From contig CAVRTQ010000018.1 of assembly GCA_963724195.1 (NCBI GenBank), forward strand, positions 304,523 to 368,522: a stretch of DNA of 64,000 nt, read 5' to 3'. The notes under the pieces are model-generated. The model was given only the letters and a program-made list of their open reading frames with translations. It did no database searches and had not been told where the DNA came from. The stretch is from Solirubrobacter sp963724195. Its GTDB lineage: Bacteria > Actinomycetota > Thermoleophilia > Solirubrobacterales > Solirubrobacteraceae. A program made the translations under genes and the position numbers. Positions 35,959 to 43,765 of the stretch are shown here, piece by piece. Position 1 is the first letter of the stretch. Every line of letters starts with the position of its first letter.

Positions 35959-37217
35959 TCGTCCGCGGCGGGCATGTGGTGACGCCCGGCGGCGTCGTGC
36001 GCGCCGACGTCGGGGTGGGTGACGGGGTCGTCGCGGAGGTCGCGCCGGACCTCGACGGCGCGCGCGTGATCGACGCGGTCGGCCTCCACGTCTTCCCGGG
36101 CGGCCTGGACCCGCACGTGCACTTCAACGAACCCGGCCGCACGCACTGGGAAGGGATCAAGACCGGCAGCGCCGCGCTGGCCGCGGGCGGCTTCAGCGCG
36201 TACTTCGACATGCCGCTGAACTCGACGCCGCCGGTGACGGACGGCGCCGCGTTCGACGCCAAGCTCGAGGCCGCTGTGCGCGACTCGTCCGTGGATTTCG
36301 GGCTGTGGGGCGCGTTGGTACCGGGCGCCGCGCTGGAGGAGCTGGCCGAGCGGGGCGTGGTCGGCTTCAAGGCCTTCATGTCGAACTCGGGGATCGAGGA
36401 CTTCGCGCGCGCCGACGACGTGACGCTCTACGAGGGCATGGCCACCGCCGCCCGGCTGGGCCGGCTCGTCGCCGTCCACGCCGAGAACGACGCGCTGACC
36501 GCCCGCGCGCTCGGTCCCACGGTGCGCGACTGGATGAACTCACGCCCGGTGGTCGCGGAGCTCGAGGCGATCTCCCGCGCGATCACGTTCGCGGCCGACA
36601 CGGGCTGCGCGCTGCACATCGTGCACGTGTCGAGCGGCGCCGGCGTCGGGCTCGTGACCGAGGCGCGTGCGCGCGGCGTCGACGTGACCTGCGAGACGTG
36701 CCCGCACTACCTGTTCCTCACGCCCGAGCAGGTCGAGCAGATCGGGCCGGTGGCCAAGTGCGCGCCGCCGATCCGGGACGCCGAGGACCAGGGCGCGCTG
36801 TGGGAGCGCCTGCGCGCCGGCGAGATCGACTTCGTCACGTCCGACCACTCCCCCAGCTCGCCCGACCTGAAGGCCGGGACGTTCGGCGAGGCCTGGGGCG
36901 GGATCGCGGGCGCGCAGACGACGCTGGAGCTGCTGGCCGGCGCGCTGGAGCCGCAGCTGGCGGCGCGGATGGTCACGGGCGCCGCGGGGCGGTTCGGGAT
37001 CGCCGGCAAGGGCGCGATCGAGCCGGGCGCGGACGCCGATCTCGCCCTCGTCGACCTCAGCGCCGAGTACACGCTCGCGGCGGAGGACCTGCGCTACCGG
37101 CACCCGCTCTCGGCGTACGTCGGGCGGCGGCTGCAGGCCCGCGTCGTGCGGACCCTGGTCCGCGGGCAGGATCCGGCGCCCGGCGTGGGCAAGCTCCTGA
37201 CCCCTACGCTTCGCTGA
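35946..37217 (+). CDS. allB: Allantoinase (dihydropyrimidinase-type amidohydrolase)
   Basis: The 423-residue cyclic amidohydrolase starts VLDLVVRGGHVVTPGGVVRA. The zinc site is LDPHVHFNEPGRTHWEGIKT, the bridging (carbamylated) Lys is in GVVGFKAFMSNSG, and later metal ligands are in AVHAENDALTARAL, LHIVHVSSGAG and FVTSDHSPSSPDLKAG. FNEPGRTHWEG and CETCPHYLFLTPE are characteristic of allantoinases rather than dihydroorotases or hydantoinases. It opens allantoin to allantoate. GTG at 35946 overlaps the amidohydrolase upstream, and its stop shares a base with the DUF3830 ATG (TGATG). The three genes therefore form a tight operon. Confidence 0.92.
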   Translation: MLDLVVRGGHVVTPGGVVRADVGVGDGVVAEVAPDLDGARVIDAVGLHVFPGGLDPHVHFNEPGRTHWEGIKTGSAALAAGGFSAYFDMPLNSTPPVTDGAAFDAKLEAAVRDSSVDFGLWGALVPGAALEELAERGVVGFKAFMSNSGIEDFARADDVTLYEGMATAARLGRLVAVHAENDALTARALGPTVRDWMNSRPVVAELEAISRAITFAADTGCALHIVHVSSGAGVGLVTEARARGVDVTCETCPHYLFLTPEQVEQIGPVAKCAPPIRDAEDQGALWERLRAGEIDFVTSDHSPSSPDLKAGTFGEAWGGIAGAQTTLELLAGALEPQLAARMVTGAAGRFGIAGKGAIEPGADADLALVDLSAEYTLAAEDLRYRHPLSAYVGRRLQARVVRTLVRGQDPAPGVGKLLTPTLR

Positions 37218-37630
37218 TGCTCACGATCACTGCGGGCGACTTCACCTTCAAGGGCGAGCTCGAGCGCGAGCGCGCACCCAAGACCGTGGCCGCCTTCGAG
37301 GCGATCCTGCCGTTCCGCTCCCAGATCATCCACGTGCGCTGGAGCGGCGAGTCGGCGTGGATCCCGCTCGGCGACCTCGACATCGGGCTGGACCGGGACC
37401 CCGAGAACGCGACGTCCTTCCCCGCCCCCGGCCAGGTGCTCTGGTACCCCGGCGGGATCAGCGAGACCGAGTTGCTGTTCCCGTACGGCGGGACGCGCTT
37501 TGCTTCGATCGTCGGCCAGCTCGCCGGCAACCACTTCCTGACGATCACCGAGGGCATCGAGCAGCTGCGTCCGCTCGGGGAGCACGTACTGTGGAAGGGC
37601 GCGCTCGACATCGTGTTCGATCGCGCATAG
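37217..37630 (+). CDS. DUF3830 cyclophilin-like protein
   Basis: The 137-residue product starts MLTITAGDFTFKGELERERA and has the DUF3830 blocks PKTVAAFEAILPFRSQIIHV, RWSGESAWIPLGD, PGQVLWYPGGISETELLFPY and GNHFLTITEG. This family has a cyclophilin-like barrel and no established biochemical role. In my recollection it recurs beside hydantoin, allantoin and pyrimidine amidohydrolases, and here it is translationally coupled to allantoinase, so a role in handling a ureide or carbamoyl intermediate is a reasonable inference. A palindrome just after the stop is a candidate operator for the next gene. Confidence 0.85.
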   Translation: MLTITAGDFTFKGELERERAPKTVAAFEAILPFRSQIIHVRWSGESAWIPLGDLDIGLDRDPENATSFPAPGQVLWYPGGISETELLFPYGGTRFASIVGQLAGNHFLTITEGIEQLRPLGEHVLWKGALDIVFDRA

Positions 37631-37660
37631 CGGAACATACGTTCCGTCAAGCGGTATGCT
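37631..37660 (+). promoter_or_regulatory. Candidate IclR-type operator and -10 for the regulator gene
   Basis: CGGAAC-ATAC-GTTCCG (37631-37646) is a 6+4+6 inverted repeat, followed by TATGCT (37655-37660), a good -10 that ends 9 bases before the ATG. The palindrome covers the space where the -35 would be, as expected for autoregulation. The predicted mRNA is leaderless or nearly so. A second inverted repeat, GCGG-TATGCT-CCGC (37651-37664), brackets the -10. Confidence 0.5.
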
Positions 37661-37669
37661 CCGCTGCGA

Positions 37670-38425
37670 ATGGCACAGCGGGTGCAATCCCTCGATCGAG
37701 CGCTCGACCTGATCGAGGCGCTCGCCGGCGCGGATGAGCTCGGAGTGTCGGAGCTGGCGGCGCAGACCGGCCTGGTGCCGAGCACCACGCACCGGCTGCT
37801 GGCGACGCTCGTCGCGCGCGGCTACGTGGCGCAGAACCCCGTCTCGGGGCGCTACCTGCTCGGGTACAAGCTGCTCGAGCTGACGTCCGGGCTCCAGGAC
37901 CGGATGGCGCGGCTGCGGACCGCGGCGCGCCCGCACCTGGAGGCGATCCAGGACGAGACGGGCGAGACCACGAACCTGTGCGTGCTCGAGGGCCGCAACG
38001 TCGTCTACGTGGACAGCGTCTCCGGCACGCGCTCCGTGCGCCTGTTCACCGACATCGGCTACGCGATCCCCGCGCACACGTCCGGCGCCGGCAAGGCGCT
38101 GCTCGCCTGGCGCGATCCCGTGGACGTCGAGGCGCTGCTCGGCGGGGCGCCGCTGAGCGCCTCCACCCCGCGCACGCTGACGTCGATGGCGGCGCTGCAG
38201 GAGGACCTGGCGAAGATCCGCCGGCGCGGCTACAGCACCGACAACGAGGAGCACGAGCTGGGCGTGGGCTGCGTGGCCACGCCGATCCTCGACCGCGCGG
38301 GCGCGCCGCTCGCCGCGATCAGCGTTTCCGGCCCCACGACGCGCATCCTGCACGCCGACACGGCCGACACCGCCGGCCTCCTGCGCGAGCACGCCGAGCA
38401 GGTCGCGGCCGCGCTCGGAACCTAA
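37670..38425 (+). CDS. IclR-family transcriptional regulator (likely AllR-like)
   Basis: The 251-residue protein has an N-terminal winged helix (1-65: VQSLDRALDLIEALAGADEL, GVSELAAQTGLVPSTTHRLL, ATLVARGYVAQ) and a C-terminal effector domain (about 80-250: GETTNLCVLEGRNVVYVDSV, PAHTSGAGKALLA, GVGCVATPILDRAGAPLAAI, SVSGPTTRI). Local control of the allantoin genes just upstream is inferred from position, as in AllR of enterobacteria, whose ligand is glyoxylate. It begins 39 bases after DUF3830 behind its own candidate operator and -10. Confidence 0.9.
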   Translation: MAQRVQSLDRALDLIEALAGADELGVSELAAQTGLVPSTTHRLLATLVARGYVAQNPVSGRYLLGYKLLELTSGLQDRMARLRTAARPHLEAIQDETGETTNLCVLEGRNVVYVDSVSGTRSVRLFTDIGYAIPAHTSGAGKALLAWRDPVDVEALLGGAPLSASTPRTLTSMAALQEDLAKIRRRGYSTDNEEHELGVGCVATPILDRAGAPLAAISVSGPTTRILHADTADTAGLLREHAEQVAAALGT

Positions 38426-38487
38426 AGCGGGCACGGGACCGTTAAGGTGCCTGACCCCTTTATGTTCGCGGCGCGCGCCGTTAACGA

Positions 38488-38514
38488 CGACGGGCGCCCC
38501 GTGGGCGCCCGTCG
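38488..38514 (-). terminator. Hairpin after rpmA
   Basis: A perfect 12-bp stem CGACGGGCGCCC (38488-38499) / GGGCGCCCGTCG (38503-38514) with a 3-base loop lies 21 bases after the rpmA stop on the minus strand. There is no U-tract. It may also stop transcription coming from the convergent regulator gene. Confidence 0.7.
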
Positions 38515-38535
38515 AAAAGTGCTTGGTGCTTGCGG

Positions 38536-38808
38536 CTAGGCCGCTTCGGCCTCGACCGCGGCGGGGATGACGGAGATGACGCGACCGCGGCGGCCTTCCT
38601 TGAAGTCCACCGTGCCCGCGGCGCGAGCGTAGATCGTGTCGTCCTTGCCGATGCCCACGCCGAGACCCGGCTTGAACTTGGTGCCGCGCTGGCGGACGAT
38701 GATCTCGCCGCCCGTCACGGTCTGGCCGGCGAACACCTTCACGCCGAGGCGCTTCGCGTTCGAGTCGCGGCCGTTCCGGCTGGAGCCGAGGCCTTTCTTA
38801 TGAGCCAT
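38536..38808 (-). CDS. rpmA: 50S ribosomal protein L27
   Basis: The 90-residue protein starts MAHKKGLGSSRNGRDSNAKR and continues LGVKVFAGQTVTGGEIIVRQ, RGTKFKPGLGVGIGKDDTIY, the standard L27 sequence, with a slightly extended acidic/Ala tail (VEAEAA). There is no Firmicute-type cleavable N-terminal extension. L27 reaches the peptidyl-transferase centre. It follows rplU by 7 bases. Confidence 0.98.
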   Translation of the reverse strand: MAHKKGLGSSRNGRDSNAKRLGVKVFAGQTVTGGEIIVRQRGTKFKPGLGVGIGKDDTIYARAAGTVDFKEGRRGRVISVIPAAVEAEAA

Positions 38809-38815
38809 GGGTTCC

Positions 38816-39133
38816 TTACCCCTTGCCGATCGACGTGATGCGGATGCGCGTCAGTTCCTGGCGGTGACCCGTGCGGCGCTTGTAGCCCCGCTTGGGCTTG
38901 AACTTGAACACGCGCAGCTTCGGGCCGCGCTCGTGCGCGACGATCTCAGCCGCGACGCTCAGGTTCGCCAGACCGTCGCCCTCGAACACGGGGTCGGCCC
39001 CGTCAGCGGCGAGCAGCAACGGCTGCAGCGCGACGGTGGCGCCGACATCGTCGGGCAGACGCTCGATCAGAAGGGTCTGACCCTCGATGACGCGGTATTG
39101 CTTACCGCCGGTCTTGATGACTGCGTAGGACAT
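38816..39133 (-). CDS. rplU: 50S ribosomal protein L21
   Basis: The 105-residue protein starts MSYAVIKTGGKQYRVIEGQT and ends with the basic block KFKPKRGYKRRTGHRQELTR, IRITSIG. Length and sequence are normal for bL21. ATG 39133 is chosen by family alignment. It lies 17 bases after the RNase E/G stop and 7 bases before rpmA, the conserved rne/rng-rplU-rpmA order of many actinobacteria. Confidence 0.97.
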   Translation of the reverse strand: MSYAVIKTGGKQYRVIEGQTLLIERLPDDVGATVALQPLLLAADGADPVFEGDGLANLSVAAEIVAHERGPKLRVFKFKPKRGYKRRTGHRQELTRIRITSIGKG

Positions 39134-39150
39134 GGTCTGTGAGAAAGGCT

Positions 39151-42100
39151 TCAGTCGGAGACTTCGGCGTCGGCCTGCGCCTTCGCGCGCGAAAGGCGCC
39201 GTCCATTGGAACGGCCACGGCGCCGGGGCGGAGAGGATAGCGCGTCGTCGTCCGCTTCCCCGGCGGGCACGTCGACCACCGCGTCCTCGTTGACGATGCG
39301 CGCGGTCGCCGGGCGCTTCCGTGCCCGGCGCTTGGGCGCGGGCGCGTCGTCCGGGGAGTCGATCCCCACCGCCGCCTCGGCCGCCGCAGCGACCGCTTCG
39401 GGGGCCGGCCGCTTGCGCGCACGCCCCTTGGGCTTGGGCGCCTCGTCGGCGGCGGCGACGGCCTCGACCGTCTCCCCCGCCTCCGCGGCGGGCTTGCGAC
39501 GGCGAGCGCGCGGCTTGGGCGCGTCCTCGAGCACCTCGGCCACGGCCTCGGCGGGCGCCGTCTCGGCGGCGGGCTTCCGGCGGCGCGAGCGCGGCTTGGG
39601 CGCCGCCGCCTCGTCCGTGGGGGCCGCGTCGGCGACCTCGGGCGCATCGACCGCGGCCGCGCGACGGCGTGAGCGGCTGCGCGGCGCGGGAGCGTCCTCG
39701 CCCGGTCCGTCGGTGTCGACGTCGGCCGCGCTGGGCGGGCGCCTCATCGGCCGTAGCGGCGTCGGCAGCCGCGGCAGCGGCGGCACGGCGGCGCTGTGAG
39801 CGCGGCGGCAGCGGCGCATCGTCACCGGCCACGACGGCGTCCGGCGTCGAGGCCTCTGGGGCCACGGCCTCGGCGCCGCCACGACGGCGGCGCGAGCGCG
39901 GAGCGGGCGCGTCGTCGGTCGCGACTTCGTCGGCCACAGCCGCGTCCGCAGCCGCAGCGGCCGCACGGCGGCGCTGCGAGCGCGGCGGCAACGGCGCATC
40001 GTCGGCCACGACCGCGTCCGGCGTCGCGGCCTCGGCGGCCACCGCCTCGGCCCCGCCGCGACGGCGGCGCGAGCGCGGAGCCGGCGCGTCCTCGTCGGTC
40101 GCACCGTCCTCGGCCACAGCCGCGTCCGCAGCCGCAGCGGCCGCACGGCGGCGCTGCGAGCGCGGCGGCAACGGCGCATCGTCGGCCACGACCGCGTCCG
40201 GCGTCGCGGCCTCGGCGGCCACCGCCTCGGCCCCGCCGCGACGGCGGCGCGAGCGGGAACGCGGGGCGTCCTCGTCGGTCGCAGTGACGTCGGCGTCCAC
40301 AACCTCGGCGCGCCACGGCCCCGCGGGGCGTCGTCGTCGGTCGTGTCCGTGTCGGCCTGGGTGTCGGTGGAGCCGTCGTCAGCGTCGCGCCGGCCACGGC
40401 GGCCACGCGAGCGGCCGCGCGGCGCGTCGTCGTCGCCATCCGAGCGGTCGTCGGCCTGGGCCTCGGGATCGCCGGCCTCGGGGCCGCCGGCCACGGCGTC
40501 CGTGTCGCCCGAGCCACCGCGGCCACGGCCGCGACCGCGGCCTCCGCGGCGGCGGCGCTTGCGCGGCGGGGCGTCGGAGTCGTCCTCGGCCGCGGGGGCG
40601 GTGCCGGCCCGGTCCTCGGACTCGTCGGTGAGCACGGCGACGGCGTTCGGACTCCTCGTCCTCCTCACGGCGTCGCGAGGCGGCGCTGCGCTTGGCGGAC
40701 GCGGAGCGGCGGGCCTGGGCGACCGACTTCTCGCGCGCCACGGCGCGCTCCTTGGCGGCCTCGGCGGCCACGTCGGCGTCGGCGCCGACGAGCACGGCCG
40801 TCGCCATCGTGCGGCCGGCCTCCTCGATCCGGACCAGCTTCTTCTCGCCGACGAACTGGACGCCGTTGACGACGTCGATCAGGTAGCCGTCGACCTTGGC
40901 CACCGCGTCGTCCTCGTTGTACATGTGCGGCTCGACGAGCACCACGTGGACCTCTTCGCCCGCGCGGAACGGGACGGCGTGCTCCTCGATCTCGCGCCGC
41001 GAGCCCTCCATGGTCACCGCGAAGTGATCGAGCTTCAGGCCGTCGGAGCCCTCGAAGTGGAAGTACTTGCCGGTCTCGCGCTCGAGCTCGTGCAGCTCGC
41101 GGGCGCCTTCGGCGATGAAGAACGCCGTGACCTTCGGGTTGATCCGCAGCAGGTAGGCCTCGGGCCCGTCGGTCCCGGCTTCCTTGGCCATGTGGCGCAG
41201 GTGGCGCGAGAACTCGATCGCGATCGTCTCCGCGGACTTGACCACGCCCTCGCCCGAGCACACCGCGCAGGTGTTGGTCATGATCTCGCGCACACCGTCG
41301 GTGACGTTCTGGCGCGTCATCTCGACCAGGCCCAGCGGCGAGATCTCGACCACGAACGTCTTGGTGCGGTCCTCGTCGAGCGCCTTGCGCAGCACCTTCA
41401 AGACGGCTTCGCGGTTGCGCGAGCGCGCCATGTCGATGAAGTCGATGACGATGATGCCGCCGATGTCGCGCAGCCGGAGCTGGCGCACGGACTCCTCGGC
41501 CGCTTCCAGGTTCGTCTTGGTGATCGTGTCCTCGAGCCGGGCGCTCTTGCCCTTGCCCGTGAACGAGCCCGTGTTGACGTCGATCACCGTCAACGCCTCG
41601 GCGTAGTCGATGATCAGGTAGCCGCCGGACGGCAGGTCCACGCGGCGCTCGAGCATGCCCTCGATCACCGGGTCCACGCCGTAGGCCTCGAAGAGCGCGT
41701 CGTCCGCGTCCTCCTCGTAGAGCTCCACGCGGTCCACGAGCTCCGGCGCCGTGCGGGTGAAGAACGAGACCAGCCGGTGGTGCTGACCCTCGTCGTCGAC
41801 GATCGCCTTCTCGAAGTGCTCGGAGAAGATGTCGCGGACCACGCGGACCGAGAGGTCGGCCTCCTGGAACACGAGCGCGGGCGCCACCGTGTCCTTGACG
41901 CGCTTCTCGAGGACCTCGTTGAGCTTGAACAGGTACTGCAGCTCGCGCTCGAAATCCGCGCGGGTGGCGCCGTGCGCCGCCGTGCGGATGATCGCGCCGC
42001 CGCCGTCCAGATCGAGCTGCTTGGCCTCCTTGCGAAGCCGGTCGCGCTCCTTGTCCTCCAGCCGGCGCGAGACGCCGACACCCTCGCCCGTGGGCGAGTA

Positions 42101-42565
42101 GACCATGTACCGGCCGGCGATCGTGAGCTCCATGCTCAGACGCGCGCCCTTGGTCTTGAGCGGGTCCTTGACCACCTGGACGGTGATCTCCTGCCCGGGC
42201 TTGAGCAGGTCGGTGATCCGCGGCCCGCTGCCGCGGCCGCGCTTGGCCTGCTCGACGCCCGGCAGCACGATCTCGTCGACGTGCAGGAACCCGTTCTTGT
42301 CGAGTCCGATGTCGACGAAGGCCGCTTCCAGTCCGGCGAGGACGTTGTCGACGCGGCCCTTGTAGATGTTGCCGACGATCGAGCGGCCACCACGGCGCTC
42401 GAAGTAGATCTCGGCTACGCGGTAGCCGGCCGGGACTTCGTTCTTCTTGCCGCGTCCGCGGCGCCCACGTGTTGACTTGGTCGGTGCGCCGGGGTCACCC
42501 GACGCCTCCAGCATGGCGACGCGGGTCTCGCCGCGGTCCACCGTGACCAGCACTTGCTTTTTCAA
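39151..42565 (-). CDS. rne: Ribonuclease E/G family protein with long repetitive tail, frameshifted in the tail
   Basis: TTG 42565 starts LKKQVLVTVDRGETRVAMLE and the intact catalytic part of about 620 residues: S1 domain (GNIYKGRVDNVLAGLEAAFV, DIGLDKNGFLHVDEI), RNase H-like and 5' sensor regions, the DNase I-like site (ALTVIDVNTGSFTGKGKSAR, GGIIVIDFIDMARSRNREAV), and the zinc-link MTNTCAVCSGEGVV. The remaining part of about 500 residues is a disordered Arg/Ala/Asp/Pro-rich tail with a 60-residue tandem repeat. Tail frames change near 40655, 40300 and 39735; the compositional pattern continues across each. It starts the rRNA/mRNA decay enzyme gene 9 bases after rodA. The tail probably binds RNA or degradosome partners, as Arg-rich RNase E tails do. 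Confidence 0.92.
39781..40260 (-). repeat. 180-bp tandem repeat encoding a 60-residue tail unit
   Basis: The sequence at 39781, 39961 and 40141 restarts nearly identically (period exactly 180 bases; two full units and a partial third). Units encode EDAPAPRSRRRRGGAEAVAA-, TPDAVVADDAPLPPRSQRRR- and A-rich segments. The first unit is the most diverged. The period is a multiple of three. Confidence 0.9.
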
Positions 42566-42574
42566 AGGACAACC

Positions 42575-43765
42575 TCATTGGAAGATCGCGGCCCCTCCCT
42601 TGCGACTCGATGTCTCGCGTGCTTGCGCGTTGATGGAGTGCAAGAGGCCAAGAGCCAAGAAGGTGGAGAGCATGGAAGACCCTCCGAAACTCAATAGGGG
42701 GGCAGTCACGCCGGTAATGGGCATGATCCCCACATTCATCCCGATGTTCACGAAAAGCTGGTAGAGCAGCATCATCGCGATGCCGCCGGCGATCAGCGCC
42801 CCGAAGAGGTTCTTCGAGATCGTGAGGATGTGAAGCGCGCGCCAGATCAACAGCGCGTACAGCGATAAGACGAGCGCGCAACCGGCGAAACCGTACGTTT
42901 CCCCGATCACGGCGTAGATGAAGTCCGTGTGGTGCTCGGGCAGGAAGTCGAGCTTGGTCTGCGTGGCGCCTTCGACGCCACGACCCGTCTTCTCCCCCGA
43001 CCCGATCGCGATCCGCGCCTGCTCCTGCTGGTAGCCGGCGTCGTCCGCGCTCTCACTCGGGTGCAGGAACGACGTCAGACGGTCGACCTGGTAGGGCTCG
43101 AGCACCTGGACGCCGAGCTTCGGCGCCACCACGAGGGCGAACGCCACGCCGACCACGAACAGGGCGACGAGCCCCGCGAAGTGCCGCCACGGCGCGCCGG
43201 CGACGAACAGGATCGCCAGCGTGCCGGCGACGTAGACCGTGGCCGACCCCAGGTCCTGCTGGGCCAGCACGATCATCGTCGGAATCAGCCCGAGCAGCAT
43301 CACCCGGGCCGTCGTCTGGCGTCCCATCTCGCGCATGCGCTCGACCAAGAAGCCGGCGAGCGACACGACGAGCAGCACCTTGCCGATCTCCGACCACTGC
43401 AGGTTGAAGCCCGGCAACTCGATCCACGCCCTGGCGCCACGGATCTCCGGCGCCAAGGCGAGCACCACCAGGTTCCCGCCGATCAGCAGGCCGTAGATCG
43501 GGTACCGCAGCTCACGCAGGCGGGAGTAGTCCAGCCGCGAGAGCACGTACATCAGCACGAGCCCGACGCCCGCGTAGATCGCCTGGCGCTTGACGAACAG
43601 CAACGGATCGTCAGCGTCGTCCTTGGTCGAACCCTGGATGGCGATGAGCGATACGGCCACCAACCCGAGCGTGGCCAGCAACAGCAACGGGTCCAGGCGC
43701 AACCGCCACTCGCGCGGGACGAGTGAAGGCGGAGGCTCGGATGCCGGCTGAATCGGTGCGCTCAT
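42575..43765 (-). CDS. rodA: Rod-shape determining SEDS glycosyltransferase RodA
   Basis: The 396-residue, roughly ten-helix membrane protein polymerises peptidoglycan glycan strands with PBP2. SEDS signatures: GARAWIELPGFNLQWSEIGK near the middle, LAQQDLGSATVYVAGTLAIL, FLPEHHTDFIYAVIGETYGF and the C-terminal MPITGVTAPLLSFGGSSML. It is assigned RodA rather than FtsW because it overlaps the PBP2 gene by 4 bases (ATGA) in the mre operon. ATG 43765 is used; the frame extends further upstream without support. Confidence 0.95.
   Translation of the reverse strand: MSAPIQPASEPPPSLVPREWRLRLDPLLLLATLGLVAVSLIAIQGSTKDDADDPLLFVKRQAIYAGVGLVLMYVLSRLDYSRLRELRYPIYGLLIGGNLVVLALAPEIRGARAWIELPGFNLQWSEIGKVLLVVSLAGFLVERMREMGRQTTARVMLLGLIPTMIVLAQQDLGSATVYVAGTLAILFVAGAPWRHFAGLVALFVVGVAFALVVAPKLGVQVLEPYQVDRLTSFLHPSESADDAGYQQEQARIAIGSGEKTGRGVEGATQTKLDFLPEHHTDFIYAVIGETYGFAGCALVLSLYALLIWRALHILTISKNLFGALIAGGIAMMLLYQLFVNIGMNVGIMPITGVTAPLLSFGGSSMLSTFLALGLLHSINAQARETSSRKGGAAIFQ

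Noticed and set aside
39781..40260. CRISPR-like or mobile repeat array
   Set aside because: The period is 180 bases, a multiple of three, without spacers, and it lies inside the RNase E/G tail coding sequence.
38816..40300. A continuous minus-strand frame that includes L21 fused to an Arg-rich protein
   Set aside because: L21 has its own ATG at 39133, and the upstream part belongs to the RNase E/G tail in a changed frame.
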